Assembly (NCBI RefSeq): GCF_024166365.1
Contig: NC_064827.1
Span: 76,213,135-76,277,134, forward strand
Reading direction: 5' to 3'
DNA: 64,000 nt
Source: Elephas maximus indicus
Lineage: Eukaryota > Chordata > Mammalia > Proboscidea > Elephantidae
Position numbers and translations under genes: made by a program. Shown piece after piece: positions 13,681-26,177 of the stretch (its first letter is position 1; each line of letters opens with the position of its first letter). The notes below the pieces were generated by a model that ran no database searches, was not told the DNA's origin, and saw only the letters and a program-made list of their open reading frames with translations.

Positions 13681-14164
13681 ACAGAAATATACAATGAAAA
13701 GAAATTTTAGGAGCTCTTGAAGTAAACCACCACTTGAGAGTCAATTTTCAAATATTTCTTTCAATGGGAAATAAAAAGAATTTGATGATTACTTTGAATC
13801 TGACAAAGATTTTTGGAAATGTTTTTAGAAGTGCTATATTTATTCTCTTGTGTTGATCATGTAGATGTTTATTTTATTAAGGGACTGGGAATAATTAACT
13901 AACTTCCTTAACCTTCACTAAACAACATTGGAGTAAAATAAAAATGTCTCCCTAATACCTGAGCTAGGAACAATACTTGGTATAAATCATTGTTTTTTGT
14001 GTAAATCACCTTTTTTGTTTTCAATTTTTAAAAGTGAATTCTATAATTAAAAAAGAACTTTTGCTTCCCCACACACAAAAGAAAAAGTAACATATAATGC
14101 ATTTTCTATTCTTCACATATTTCTGTTGTTGTTGGAAAGCATTGAGGAGGGCACTCTGTGTCAG

Positions 14165-14362
14165 ATAGAGTGAAAGGGGAAATATTATGGCCTTTGGAAG
14201 GAGAAAAACGGTATGTGAGTTTGAGTTCTGTCGCTAGCTATGTGACTTAGGCCAAGTCACTTAACCTCCCAGAGGCTCTATTTAGTAGTCTGTAAAGTGA
14301 ATATAATTCTGCCTCCTTACAAGGCTGTTATGATTAAATAAGGTAATATATGTAAAAGTTTT
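14165..14362 (+). mobile_element. MIR SINE
   Basis: Sense MIR: 'agctatgtgacttaggccaag', 'cacttaacctcccagaggc', 'aaggctgttatgattaaat'. Confidence 0.8.
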
Positions 14363-14519
14363 TTTTTTAACTGTAAGGCAGTTAATTTCATACATAAAAT
14401 GCTAGCTTTTAATTGTTGTTTCTTCTGTCTTAAAATTTCCTTTTAAGTAAAATAAACTGCCAAGTATAAAAGGATACCTCTATAGAATTTAAATGATACT
14501 ATTTGACCTATATCTTAAA

Positions 14520-15200
14520 TTTCTAAATTTTTTAGTAGGAAATATATGTAAATGATATGAAATTCAAAGGGTACAAACATATACAATGAAAATAATCCCC
14601 CTACCACTAAGTGTCCAGCCCAGTTTCCCATAAACTGGTACAAGTAACTACTATTACCACTTTCTTTTCTCTCTCTCTCTGTCTTCCCTGTTTTAAAACC
14701 GGTGATGGGCATACTATACACAGAGTTTTGCTTCTTTATTCACTTCACTATATTTCTTGGAGATTGTCCCATATCAGTACCTACAGAGCTGCTGCTTTTT
14801 TTTTAATATGTCAATTGTAGCTATTCTTTTGTACACCAGTGTTCATTGTGTACTGCTCACAGTAGCCCAAAAGCAGAAACAAATGTCTAGCCAAAGATGA
14901 ATGGATAAACAAAATGTGCTACATATATACAACAGAATATTACACAGCAGCAAAGACAAATGAGGTTCTAAAACATGCTACAACATGTTTGTTGAACCTT
15001 GAAAACGTTATGCTGAGTGAAACAAGTCAGTTACAAAAGAAAAAAATATTGTATGATCCTGCTTATATATAAAGACCAAAGTTTATTAATAGTTCAGGAG
15101 TGGGAGGGAAGGAGAGGAAGCCATTACTTAGAGGACACTAAGCTTCTGTTAAAGGTGATGGAAAAAAATTGGAAACAGATAGTGGTGGTAGCTGAACAAC
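14520..15200 (+). mobile_element. Ancient L1 (L1M-type) pieces
   Basis: 14840-15200 matches the 3' part of L1 ORF2 and UTR ('gatgaatggataaacaaaatg', 'atgctgagtgaaacaagtcag'). 14520-14840 recalls an antisense L1M segment. Both are strongly diverged. Confidence 0.6.
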
Positions 15201-15207
15201 ACAATTA

Positions 15208-15472
15208 ACATCATTATCATTGTTAGATCCTGTCAGTTAGTTCTGATTCATAGCAACCCTATTATAATAGAACAAAACACTGCCCAGTCCTGTGCCATCA
15301 GGACAGTCGTTCTGCTTGAGCCTATTGTTGCAGCCACTGTGTCAATCCATCTCGTTGAAGGTCTTCCGCTTTTTTGCTGGCCCTCTATTTTACCAAGCAT
15401 GATGTCCTCCAGAGACTGGTCCTTCCTAATAACATGTCCAAAGTACATAGATGAAGTCTTGCCATCCATAAC
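15208..15472 (-). mobile_element. RTE-clade LINE 3' end
   Basis: On the minus strand it encodes a C-terminal RTE stretch (YFGHVIRKDQSLEDIMLGKIEG, then GRPSTRWIDTVAAT) and ends in the 'gatctaacaatgataatg' tail. It is related to 5577-5955 and 30548-30965. Confidence 0.85.
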
Positions 15473-15497
15473 ATAACTTCAACATAAAAAAAGTTGA

Positions 15498-17642
15498 GGT
15501 ACTGGTATAACAACAGATAAATAGACAAATGGAACAGAATTGAGAACCCAGATGTAAATTCAACCCCCTATGAGCAGCTGATATTTGACAAAGGTCCAAA
15601 ATCTACTACATGGGGAAAAGACAGCCTCTTTAACAAATGGTGCTGGCATAACTGGATATCCACCTGCATAAAAATGAAACAAGACCCATATCTCACACCA
15701 TGCACAAAAGCTAACTCAAAATGGATCAAAGACCTAAATATAAAATCCAAAACAATAGAGATCACAGAAGAAAAAATAGGAACAACGCTAGGAGCCCTAA
15801 TACATGGCATAAACAGTATACAAAACATTACTAAAAATGTCGAAGACAAACCAGATAACTGGGAGCTCCTAAAAATCCAGCATCTATGCTCATCCAAATA
15901 CTTTACCAAAAGAGTAAAAAGACCACCTGCAGACTGGAAAAAAGTTTCCAGCCATGACATCTCCGGCCAGCGCCTAATCTCTAAACTCTACATGATTCTG
16001 CTAAAACTCAACCACAAAAAGACAACCCAATTAAAAAATGGGCAAAGTATATGAACAGGCACTTCACTAAAGAAGACATTCAGGTGGCTAACAGACACAT
16101 GAGGAAATGCTCACCATCATTAGCCATTAGAGAAATGCAAATCAAAGCTACAATGAGATTCCATCTCACCCCAACAAGGCTGGCATTAATCCAAAAAACA
16201 CAAAATAATAAATGTTGGAGGGGTTGTGGAGAGATTGGAACACTTACACACTGCTGGTGAGAATGCAAAATGGTACAACTGCTTTGGAAATTCATTTGGT
16301 GCTTGCTTAAAAAACTAGAAATAGAATTACCATACAATCCAGCAATTCCACTCCTTGGAATATATCCTAGAGAAATAAGATCCTTTACACGAACAGATAT
16401 ATGCACACCCATGTTCACGGCAGCAGTGTTTACAATAGCAAAAAGTTGGAAGCAACCAAGGTGCCCATCAACGGATGCATGGATAAACTATGGATATTCA
16501 CACAGTGGAATACTACGCATTGATAAAGAATGGTGTTGAATCCATGAAACATTTCTTAACATGGAGAAATCTGGAGGATATTATGCTGAGTGAAATCAGT
16601 CAAATGCAAAAAGGCAAATATTATATAAGACCACTATTATAAGAACTGGAGAAATAGTTTAAGCAGAGAAGAAAATACTCTTTGATGGTTACGAGACGGG
16701 GAGGGCAGGAGGGAGGGAGAGGGGTATTCACTAATTAGAGAGTAGATAAGTTCTATTTAAGGTGAAGGGAAAGACAATACACAATAAAGGAGAGGTCGAC
16801 ATAAATGGACTAAACCAATACCAAAGAAGTTTCCTTAAAAAACTGAACACTTCAAAGGCCAGCATAGCAGGGGCGGGGGTTCGAGGACCATGGTTTCCGG
16901 GAACATCTAAGTCAATTGGCATAATAAAATCTATTAAGAAAACATTCTGCATCCCACTTTGGAGAGTGGCGACTGTGGTCTTAAACGCTAACAAGTGGCC
17001 ATCTAAGATGCATCAATGGGTCTCAACCCACCTGGAACAAGGAGGAATGAAGAACATCAAAGGCACAAAATAATTATGAGCCTAAGAGACAAAAAGGACC
17101 ACATAAACCAGAGACTACATCAACCTGAGACCAGAAGAGCTAGATGGTACCTAGCCACAACCGATGACTGTCCTGACAGGGAACTCAACAGAGAAACCCT
17201 GAGGGGGCAAGAGAGCAGTGGGATGCAGACCCCAAAATCTCGTAAGAAGACCAGACTTAATGGTCAGACTGGACTGGAGGAACCCCGGAGGCCATGGACC
17301 CCAGACCTTCTGTTACCCCAGGGCAGGAATCATTCCCAAAGCCAACTCCTCAGACAGGGATTGGACTGGAATAGGGGATGGAAAATGAGACTGGTGAAGA
17401 ACAAGCTTCTTAGATCAAGTAGACACATGAGGCTATCTTGGCGTCGCCTGTCTGGAGGGGAGATGAGAGGACAGAAGTGTCCAGAAGCTACCCAAATGTA
17501 CAGGAGGAAAGAGAGGGGAGGGAAGTACTGTGCTATCTCATCAGAGGGAGAGCAATTAGGAGTGTATAGCAAAAAAATGTAAATTTTTGTATGAGAGACT
17601 GACCTGATTTGTAAACTTTCACTTAAAACACAATTAAAAAAA
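15498..17642 (+). mobile_element. L1, 5'-truncated (ORF2 C-terminus and 3' UTR), copy A
   Basis: It starts at 'ggtactggtataacaacag' within ORF2, runs through the C-terminal ORF2 region (broken frames) and a full 3' UTR, and ends in an A-rich tail. The preceding agttga recurs at copy junctions. Its 3' UTR resembles the 1-311 and 22184 copies. Confidence 0.9.
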
Positions 17643-17648
17643 AGTCAA

Positions 17649-19742
17649 GGTACTGGTATAACAACAGCTACATAGACCAATGGAACAGAATTGAGAACCC
17701 AGATGTTAATTCATCCCCCTATGAGCAGCTGATATTTGACAAAGGTCCAAAATCCCCTAAATGGGGAAAAGACAGTCTCTTTAACAAGTGGTGCTGGCAT
17801 AACTGGATATCCACCTGCAAAAAAATGAAACAAGACCCGTGTCTTATATCATGCACAAAAACTAACTCAAAATGGATCAAAGACCCAAATATAAAATCCA
17901 AAATGATGGAGATCATGGAAGAAAAAATAGGAACAATGCTAGGAACCCTAATACATGGCATAAACAGAATATAAAATATAACTAACAACAAACAAACACC
18001 AGAAGAGAAAGTAGATAAGTGGGAGCACCTAAAAATCAACCATTTAAACTCATCAAAAGAGTAAAAAGACAAACTATGGACGGGAAAAAAAATTTTGGCT
18101 ACGACATATCTGATCAGGGTCTAATCTCTAAAATCTACAAGATACTGTAACATCTCAACAACAAGAAGACAACCCAATTAAAAAATGGGCAAAGGATATG
18201 AATAGGTGCTTCACCAAAGAAGACATTCAGGTGGCTAACAAATACACGAGGAAATGCTCACCATTATTAGCCATTAGAGAAATGCAAGTCAAAACTACAA
18301 TGAGACACCATCTCACCCAAACATTACTGGCACAAATTAGAAAACAGAAAATAACAAACATTGGAGAGGCTGCAGGAAGACTGGAACACTTATGCACTGC
18401 TTGTGGGAATGCAAAATGGTAAAAACCATTTTGGAAAATGATATGGCACTTCCTTAAAAAGCTAGAAATAGAAATACCATATGATCCAGCAATTCCACTC
18501 TGAAAATATATCCTAGAGAAATAAGAGCCATCACATGAATAGACATATATATACCCGTGTTCATCACAGCATTATTCACAATAGCGAAAAGACAGAAACA
18601 ACCTAACTACCTGTCAACAGATAAATGGATAAACAAACTATGGTACATACACACAATGGACTACTACACAATGGTAAAGAACAATGATGACTCTGTGAAT
18701 TATCTCACAACATGGATGAAACAGAAAGGTATTATGCTGAGTAAAATTAGTTGGTCACAAAAGGACAAATATTGTATGAGACCACTATTGTAAGAACTGA
18801 AGAAAATGTTTAAGCACAGAAAAAAACATTCTTTGATGGTTACAAGGGTGAGGAGGGAGGGAGACGGGAATTCACTAACTAGATTGTAGGTTAGAATTAT
18901 GTGAAGGGATGGACAGCACACAATACAGGGGAAGTCAGCACAACTGTACTAAACCAAAAGCTAAGAAGTTTCCTGAACACAACCAAACACTTCAAGGGAC
19001 AGAGTAGCAGGGGCAGGGGTCTGGGGACCATGGTTTTAGGGGACATCTAGGTCAATTTGCATAACAAAGTTTATTAAGAAAATGTTCTGCATCCTATTTT
19101 GGTAAGTGGCATCTGGGGTCTTAAAAGCTTGCCAGTGGCCATCTAAAATGCATCTGGAACAAAGGAGAGTGAAGACCATCAGAGACACAAGGAAAATACT
19201 ACCGCAAGAGACAAAAGGGCCACATAAACCAGAGACTTCATCAGCCTGAGACCAGAACAACTAAATGATGCCCAGCTACCAACAATGACCGTTCTAACAG
19301 GGAACACAACAGAGTCCCTGATGGAGATGGAGGAAAGTAGTGTGCAGAACTCAAATTCTAGTCAGAAGACCATGCTTAATGGTCTGCCTGAGACTAGAGG
19401 AACCCCAGAAGACATAGTCCCCAGACTCTCCGTTAACCCAGAGCTGGAGCCATTGCTGAACACAATTCTTCAAAGGTTAGACTGGACTAGAAGAGTGTAC
19501 TTCTTAGTTCAAGTAGATACACAAGACTAAATGGGCAGCTCCTGACTGAAGGCAGGATGAGAAGGCAGAAAGGTACAGGAGCTGGCTGGGTGGACATGGG
19601 AAACCTGGGGTGGAAAGAGGGAATGTGCTGTCACATTATAGGGATTGCAACTAGGGTCACATAACTGTGTGTATAAATTTTTGTACGAGAAATTTACTGG
19701 AGCTGTAAACTTTCACCTAAAACACAATAAATTAAAAAAAAA
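17649..19742 (+). mobile_element. L1, 5'-truncated, copy B of a different subfamily
   Basis: It starts at the same ORF2 base as copy A but ends in a different 3' UTR ('cactgtcacattatagggattg' type, as at 31290-31835). agtcaa precedes it and agttga follows at 19743-19748. ORF2 is broken. Confidence 0.9.
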
Positions 19743-19789
19743 AGTTGAAATGGCAAATGTTACATATATATTTACCACAATAAAAAAAT

Positions 19790-19864
19790 AGTAGCTAGCC
19801 TTAATTGAGCACCTACTATGTGCTGGATGTTTTACATATTTTAAATCTTACATTATAAATTATG
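19790..19864 (-). mobile_element. MIR fragment
   Basis: 'attgagcacctactatgtgctgg' is a typical antisense MIR end. Confidence 0.6.
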
Positions 19865-19865
19865 T

Positions 19866-20206
19866 GGAGATTCGTTGTTCAGTGGTAGAGTTCTTGCCTT
19901 CCATGTGGGAGACCTGGGTTTGATTCCTGGCCAATGTACCTCATGTGCAGCTACCACTTATCTGTCAGTGGAGGCTTGTGTGTTGCTATGATGCTGAACA
20001 GGTTTCAGCAATGCTTCCAGACTAAGGTAGACTGGGAAGAAATGCCTGGTGGTCTACTTCCAAAAAATCAGGCAATGAAAACCGTGTGGATCAAAACAAT
20101 CCAACCCGCAACTGATTATGGAGATAGAGCAGGACTAGGCAGTGTTTTGTTCCAATGTGCGTGAGGTAGCCATGAGTCAAGGCCAACTTGATGGCAGCAA
20201 ACAATT
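19866..20206 (+). mobile_element. tRNA-Gly-headed SINE with RTE body and tail
   Basis: The first 70 bases resemble tRNA-Gly, with A box near 'ttcagtggtagagttct' and B box near 'gggtttgattcc'; the anticodon loop position reads TCC. The body from about 19945 matches the element at 33215 ('catctgtca...gtggcttg.gtgttgct'). The tail 'ggcagtgttttgttc...gatggcagcaaac' matches RTE 3' ends here. It is a SINE head, not a working tRNA gene. Confidence 0.85.
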
Positions 20207-22138
20207 CTAAGTTTGTTTTTGTTAAATTGAGACTGTCACAGAAATTTGTGACAAATCTTACTAATAGGTCAACTATTGTGTTGGAATGTTGATTGTTATA
20301 AATCCTAGTTGATGTTGTAAGCCATTATTTTAAAATTTTTTAACAGTACTGGAAGTCCTAGCTAGAGCAATAAAGCAAGAAAAAGAAATAAAGGGCATCC
20401 AAATTGGTAATGAAGAATTAAAACTATCCCCATTTGTGGATGATATGATTCTATACATAGAGAACCAAAGGCCTCCACAAGAAAACTACTGGAACTAATA
20501 GAGTCAGCAGAGTCGCAGGATACAAGACAAACATACAAAAATCAGTTGAATTCCTATACACCAATAAAGAGAACTATGAAAAGGAAACCAGGAAAGCAAT
20601 ATCATTTATAATAGCCCCTAATAAAATAAATACTTAGGAGTAAATCTAACCAGGGACACAAAAGACCTATACAAAGAAAACTAAAAAACACTACTGCAAG
20701 AAACCAAAAGAGACCTACTAAATGGAAAAACACACATGCTCATGGATGAGTAGACTCAACATTGTGAAAATGTCAGTTTTACCCAAAGCAATCTACAAAA
20801 ACAATGCAATACTGATCCAAATACCAACAGCATTCTTTAACGAGATGGAAAACTAATCATTAACTTTGTACGGAAAGGAAAGAGGCCCCGGATAAGAAAA
20901 GTACTGTTGAAGAAGAAAAGTAAAGTGGGAGGACTCTCACTACCTGAACTCAGACCCTGCTATACAGCTACAGTAGTCAAAACAGCCTGTTAACGGTACA
21001 ATGAAAGACACATTGACCAGTGGAACAGAGTCAAGAACCCAGATGTCAATCCACCCAGCCATGGTCACCTGATCTTCAACATAGGCCCGCAGTCCATTAA
21101 AAGGGGGAAAGACAGTCTTTTTAACGAATGGTGCTGGCAAAAAAGGATGTCCATCTGTAAAAAAATGAAACAGCACCTATACCTCATACCATACACAAAA
21201 ACTAATTCAAAATGGTCAAAGACCAAAATATAAAAACAAAAACTATAAAGATCATAGAAGAAAAAATACGATCACTGCTAGAGGCCCTAATACACAGCAT
21301 AAATAGGATACGAACCACAACTAACAATACACAAACACCAGAAGATAAACTAGATAATCGGGATCTTCTAAAATTGAACACTTATGCTCATTTGAAGACT
21401 TCACCAAGAGAGTTAAAAGAGAACCAGCAGACTGGGAAAAAATTTTTGGCTATGACATATCCCACAAAGGCTTAATCTCTAAAATCTACAGGAAAATCCA
21501 ACACCTCTACAACAAAAAGACAAACAATCTAATTAAAAAACAGGCAACGGATATGAACAGACACTTCACCAAAGAAGACATTCAGGTGGCTAACAGACAT
21601 ATGAGGAAATGCTTGTGATCATTAGCCCGTTAGAGAAATGCAAATCAAAACCACAATGAGATACCATCTCACCCAAACATTACTGGCACAAATTAAAAAA
21701 CAGAAAATAATAAACATTGGAGAGGCTACAGGGAGACTGGAACACTTATGCACTGCTGGTGGGAATGCAAAATGGTAAAACCATTTTGGAAAATGATATG
21801 GTGCTTCCTCAAAGAGCTAGAAATAGAAATACCATACAATCCAGCAATCCCACTCCGAGAATATATCTTAGAGAAGTAAGAGCCATCACATGAATAGACA
21901 TGTATACCCGTGTTCATTGAAGCATTATTCACAATAGCAAAAAGACGGAAACAACCTAAGTACCTGTCAACAGATAAATGGATAAACAAACTATGGTACA
22001 TACACACAATGGACTACTACACAATGATAAAGAACAATGATGAATCTGTGAAACAACTCACAACATGGATGAATCTGGAGGGCATTATGCTGAGTGAAAT
22101 AAGCCAATCACAAAAGGACAAATACCATAGGAGACCAC

Positions 22139-25100
22139 TGTCATGGACTGAATTTTCTGTCCCCAAAAATATGTGTCAACTTGTCATAACAAGGAGGAAC
22201 CTGGAAGGCATTATGCTGAGTGAAAATAGTTGCAAAAGGACAAATATTGTATAAGACCGCTATTATAAGAACTTGAGAAACAGTTTACACTGAGAAGAAA
22301 ACATTCTTTTGTGGTCACGAGAGGGGGTAGGGAGGGAGGGTGGGAGAGGGGTATTTACTAATTAGATAGTAGAGAAGAACTACTTTAGGTGAAGGGAAAA
22401 ACAGCACACAGTATAGGGGAGGTCAGCACAATTGGACTAAACCAAAAGCAAAGAAGTTTCCTGAGTAAACTGAATGCTTCGAAGGCCAGCGTAGCAGGGG
22501 CAGGGGTCTGGGGACGATGGTTTCAGGGGACATCTAAGTCAACTGGCATAATAAAATCTATTAAGAAAACGTTCTGCATCCCACTTTGAAGGGTGGCGTC
22601 TGGGGCCTTAAACGCTAGCAAGCAGCCATCTAAGATGCATCAATTGGTCTCAACCCACCCGGATCAAAGGAGAATGAAGAACACCAAGGACACAAGGTGA
22701 TTATGAGCCCAAGAGACAGAAAAGGCTACGTGAACCAGCGATTACATCATCCTGAGACCAGAAGAACTACATGGTGCCTGACTACAACCGATGACTGCTA
22801 TGACAGGGAACACAACAGAGAACCCCTGAGGGAGCAGGAGAGCAGTGGGATGCAGACCCCAAATTCTCATAATAAGACCAGACTTAATGGCCTGAATGAG
22901 ACTAGAAGGACCCCGGTGGTCATGGCCCCCAGACCTTCTGTTGGCCCAGGACAGGAACCATTCCCGAAGCCAACTCTTCAGACATGGTTTGGACTGGACA
23001 ATGGGTTGGAGAGGGATGCTGGTGAGGAGTGAGCTTCTTGGATCAGGTGGACACTTGAGACTATGTTGGCGTCTCCTGCCTGTAGGGGAGATGAGATGGT
23101 GGAGGGGGTTAGAAGCTGGCGAAAAGGACACGAAAAGAGAGAGAGGAGGGAGAGGGCAGGCTGTGTCATTAAAAAAAAAAATTAGGGGGAGAGAAATTGG
23201 GAGTGTGTAGCAAGGTGTATATGGGTTTTTGTGTGAGAGACTGACTTGATTTGTAAACTTTCACTTAAAGCACAATAAAAATTATTTAAAAAAAATGTAT
23301 CAACTTGGTTAGCCCATGATTCCCAGTATTGTGTGGTTGTCCTCCATTTTGTGATTATAATTTTATGTTAAAGAGGATTAGGGTGGGATCACAACAGCCT
23401 TACTAACATCACATCCCTGATCCAATGTAAAAGGAGTTTCCCTGGGGTGTGACCTGTACCATCTTTTATCTTACAAGAGATAAAAGGAGAGGGGAGCAAG
23501 CAGAGAGTGGGGTACCTTATACCATCAAGCAAGCAATGCCAGCAGCAGAGTGTGTTCTTTGGACCCAAGGTTCCTGCTCAGAGAAGCTTCTAGTTCAGGG
23601 AAAGGTTGATGACAAAGACCTTCCTCCAGAGCTGACAGAGAAAGCCTTCCCTTGGAGCTGATGCCCTGAATTTGGACTTCTAGCCTACTAGACTGTGAGA
23701 AAATAAATTTCTCTTTGTTAAAGCCATCCACTTGTGGTATTTCTGTTACAGCAGCACTAGATGACTGAGACAGAATTTGATACCAAGAATGGGGTGCTGC
23801 TCTAACAGATATCTAAAATGTGGAAGTGGTTTTGAAACTGTGAATGGGTAGAGGACTCAGAAGGGAATAAGGAGAGCTTTTGCACTAGAGATGATGTAGA
23901 CAGCTAGAAGCAGCAGAGGACTGGCAGCAAGAAAGCTGAGTGCCTTCCAGTTAAAGTTAACTGTCGGAGTGGGGTGCCTTCAAGCACTTATCATTGGAGC
24001 TATAGAGCTTTAGAACACTTGCCCCAGTAGGGCAGATGTGGGTGGATAGGCCTGAGGGGCAAAGAGGCCAAGGAACTAGGAAGCAGAAGCTGAAGAGACA
24101 AGGAACACATGAAGCTAAGCTACCTCAGTCTCAAAAGGTATGGCCCTGAGTTCTGGGGTTTCAAAGGGTGGAGCCATGGCCTCTGGTGTTTCTAAGGGTG
24201 GAGTTGCCACACAGATGGACCAGGAGAATGGTGTGACTAAAGCCAAGGGAGCAGAGTTGCCATCTCAGACAGCCTGGAAGGTGGAGCTGAAGCCTAGAGA
24301 CGAGGGCCCTCTACTCAGAACCCAGAGAGTGTGGCGAATACCTAGTCTGGAAGGCAGGGCAGTTGTGCAAATCGTCTCAGAACAGAGGATTATTTTCAAA
24401 ACCTTGAGGGCTAATGTAACACGTTCTGCTGACTTCCCAGTGCCTGTTATGCCTTCTTTCCCTCCAGTTTCTCCCATTTGTAATAGAAATGTCTAACTTG
24501 TGCCTGTTCTGCCATTGCACTTTGGAAGCAGATAACTTGTATTCTAGATTTTACAGATGAATTTTTGGATTTTGGACTTGGAGTTGATTTAAGACTTTTG
24601 CTATGATACGATGGGGTGAATGTGTGAATTTTGGGGGGTCAAATGGTGGAATGTCAAAGATTGAATTGTGTACCCCCCAAAATATGTGTCAACTTGATTA
24701 AGCCACGATCCCCAGTATTGTGTGGTTGTCCTCCATTTTGTGATTGTAATTTTATGTTAAAGACATTAGGGTGGGATTGTAAAACCCTTAGTAATGTCAT
24801 ATCCCTGATCCAATGTGAGGGGAGTTTCCCTGGGGTGTGACCTGCACCACCTTTTATCTTACAAGAGAGAAAAGGAAAGGGAAGCAAGCAGAGAGTGGGG
24901 ACCATTATACTACCAAGAAAGCAATGCCAGGAGTGGAGCCTGTCCTTTGGACCCGAGGTTCCTGCCCAGAGAAGCTCCTAGCCCACAGGAAGATTGATGA
25001 CAAGGACCTTCCACCAAAGCCGACAAAGGAAGAAAGACTTCCCCTGGAGGTGACGCCCTGAATTTGGACTTCTAGCCTACTAGACTGTGAGAAAATAAAT

Positions 25101-25164
25101 TTTTATTTGTTAAAGCTGTCCACTTGTGGTATTTCTGTTAGAACAGCACCCGATGACTAAGACA
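22139..25164 (+). mobile_element. MaLR-like (ERVL-MaLR) LTR element, fossil
   Basis: The two LTRs are similar by eye. The 5' LTR is 22139-22183 plus 23308-23772 (510 bp when joined over an L1) and the 3' LTR is 24652-25164 (513 bp). Both start TG, end CA and carry AATAAA near the end. The internal region 23773-24651 is short and shows no gag, pol or env, typical of non-autonomous MaLRs. A 5-bp duplication accac lies at 22134-22138 and 25165-25169, the ERVL/MaLR length. The LTRs differ at many positions, so the insertion is old. Confidence 0.85.
22184..23294 (+). mobile_element. L1 3' fragment inside the 5' LTR
   Basis: End of ORF2 region plus 3' UTR and A tail. It is flanked by atgtgtcaacttg (22171-22183) and atgtatcaacttg (23295-23307), a 13-bp TSD with one mismatch. 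Confidence 0.92.
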
Positions 25165-26177
25165 ACCACTATTATAAAAACTCATGAAAAGGTTTACACA
25201 CAGAAAGAAACAATCCTTGATGAGTATGAGGGAGGGGAGGCGTGGGCATGGAAAAACACTAACTAGATGCTAGGTAAGTGATAACTTTGGAGAAGGGTAA
25301 GACAATACACAATACTGGGGAAGTCAGCACAACTTGACCAAGGCAAAGTCATGGAAGCTTCATAGACACATCCAAACTCCCTGAGGGACCGGCTTACTGG
25401 GCTAAGAGCTGGTGACCATAGTCTCAGGGGATAATTAGCTCAATTGGTGTAATATAGTTTATAAATAAAATGTTCTATATCCGACTGTGGAGAGTGGCGT
25501 CTAGGGTCTTAGAAGCTTTTGAGCGGCCATCTAAGATACTACATTGGTTCCACCCTGTCTGGAGCAATGGAGAATGAAGAAAATAAAAGACATAAGGGAA
25601 AGATTAGTTAAAAGGACGAATGGACCACAATTACCACGACGTCCACCAGACTGAGTCTAGCACGACTAGGTGGTGCCTGGCTACCACCACTGACTGCTCT
25701 GTCAGGGATCACAATAGAGGGTCCCAGACAAAGCTGGAGAAAAATATAGAACAAAATTCTAACTCACAAAAAAAGACCAGACTTGCTGTTCTGACAGACA
25801 CTGGAGAAACCCCAAGAGTATGGTCCCTGGACACCCTTTTAACTCAGTACTGAAGTCACTTCTGGGGTTCACCCTCCAGCCAAAGATTAGACAGGCCCAT
25901 AAAACAAACATTAATACACATATCTCAACCATGTATATGAGACTGAATGGACACACCAGCCCAGGGACAAGGACAAGAAGTCAGGAGGGGACAGGAAAGG
26001 TAGATGAATGGAATTGGGAAAGCCCAGGTCAAGAAGGGGAGAGTGTTCCCATGTCTCAGGGTTGGCAACCAGTGTCACAAAGCAATATCTGAATTAACTG
26101 TTCAATGAGAAAGTGATTTGCTCTGTAAACCTTCATCTAAAGCACAATAAAAAAAATTTTTTTTAACAGTTTTATTG

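Larger units (their letters stand above)
20348..26153 (+). mobile_element. L1, 5'-truncated, interrupted by a MaLR-type LTR element
   Basis: 20348-22138 begins in the reverse transcriptase domain (catalytic box FVDDM in place of FADDM) and runs to the 3' UTR; 25165-26153 is the rest of the UTR and tail. Flanks near 20332-20347 and 26154-26170 both read aaaa(t)n-aacagt, a likely TSD. Confidence 0.88.

Noticed and set aside
15674-16540. Several 60-130 codon frames between 15.5 and 23 kb.
   Set aside because: All are pieces of broken L1 ORF2 or translations of L1 3' UTR.
19866-19937. Possible tRNA-Gly gene.
   Set aside because: The acceptor stem does not close properly and the sequence continues into RTE-derived body and tail, so it is a SINE head.
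24140-24496. A 118-codon frame between two LTRs.
   Set aside because: It lies in the MaLR internal region, which is non-coding in known relatives. No gag, pol or env similarity seen.
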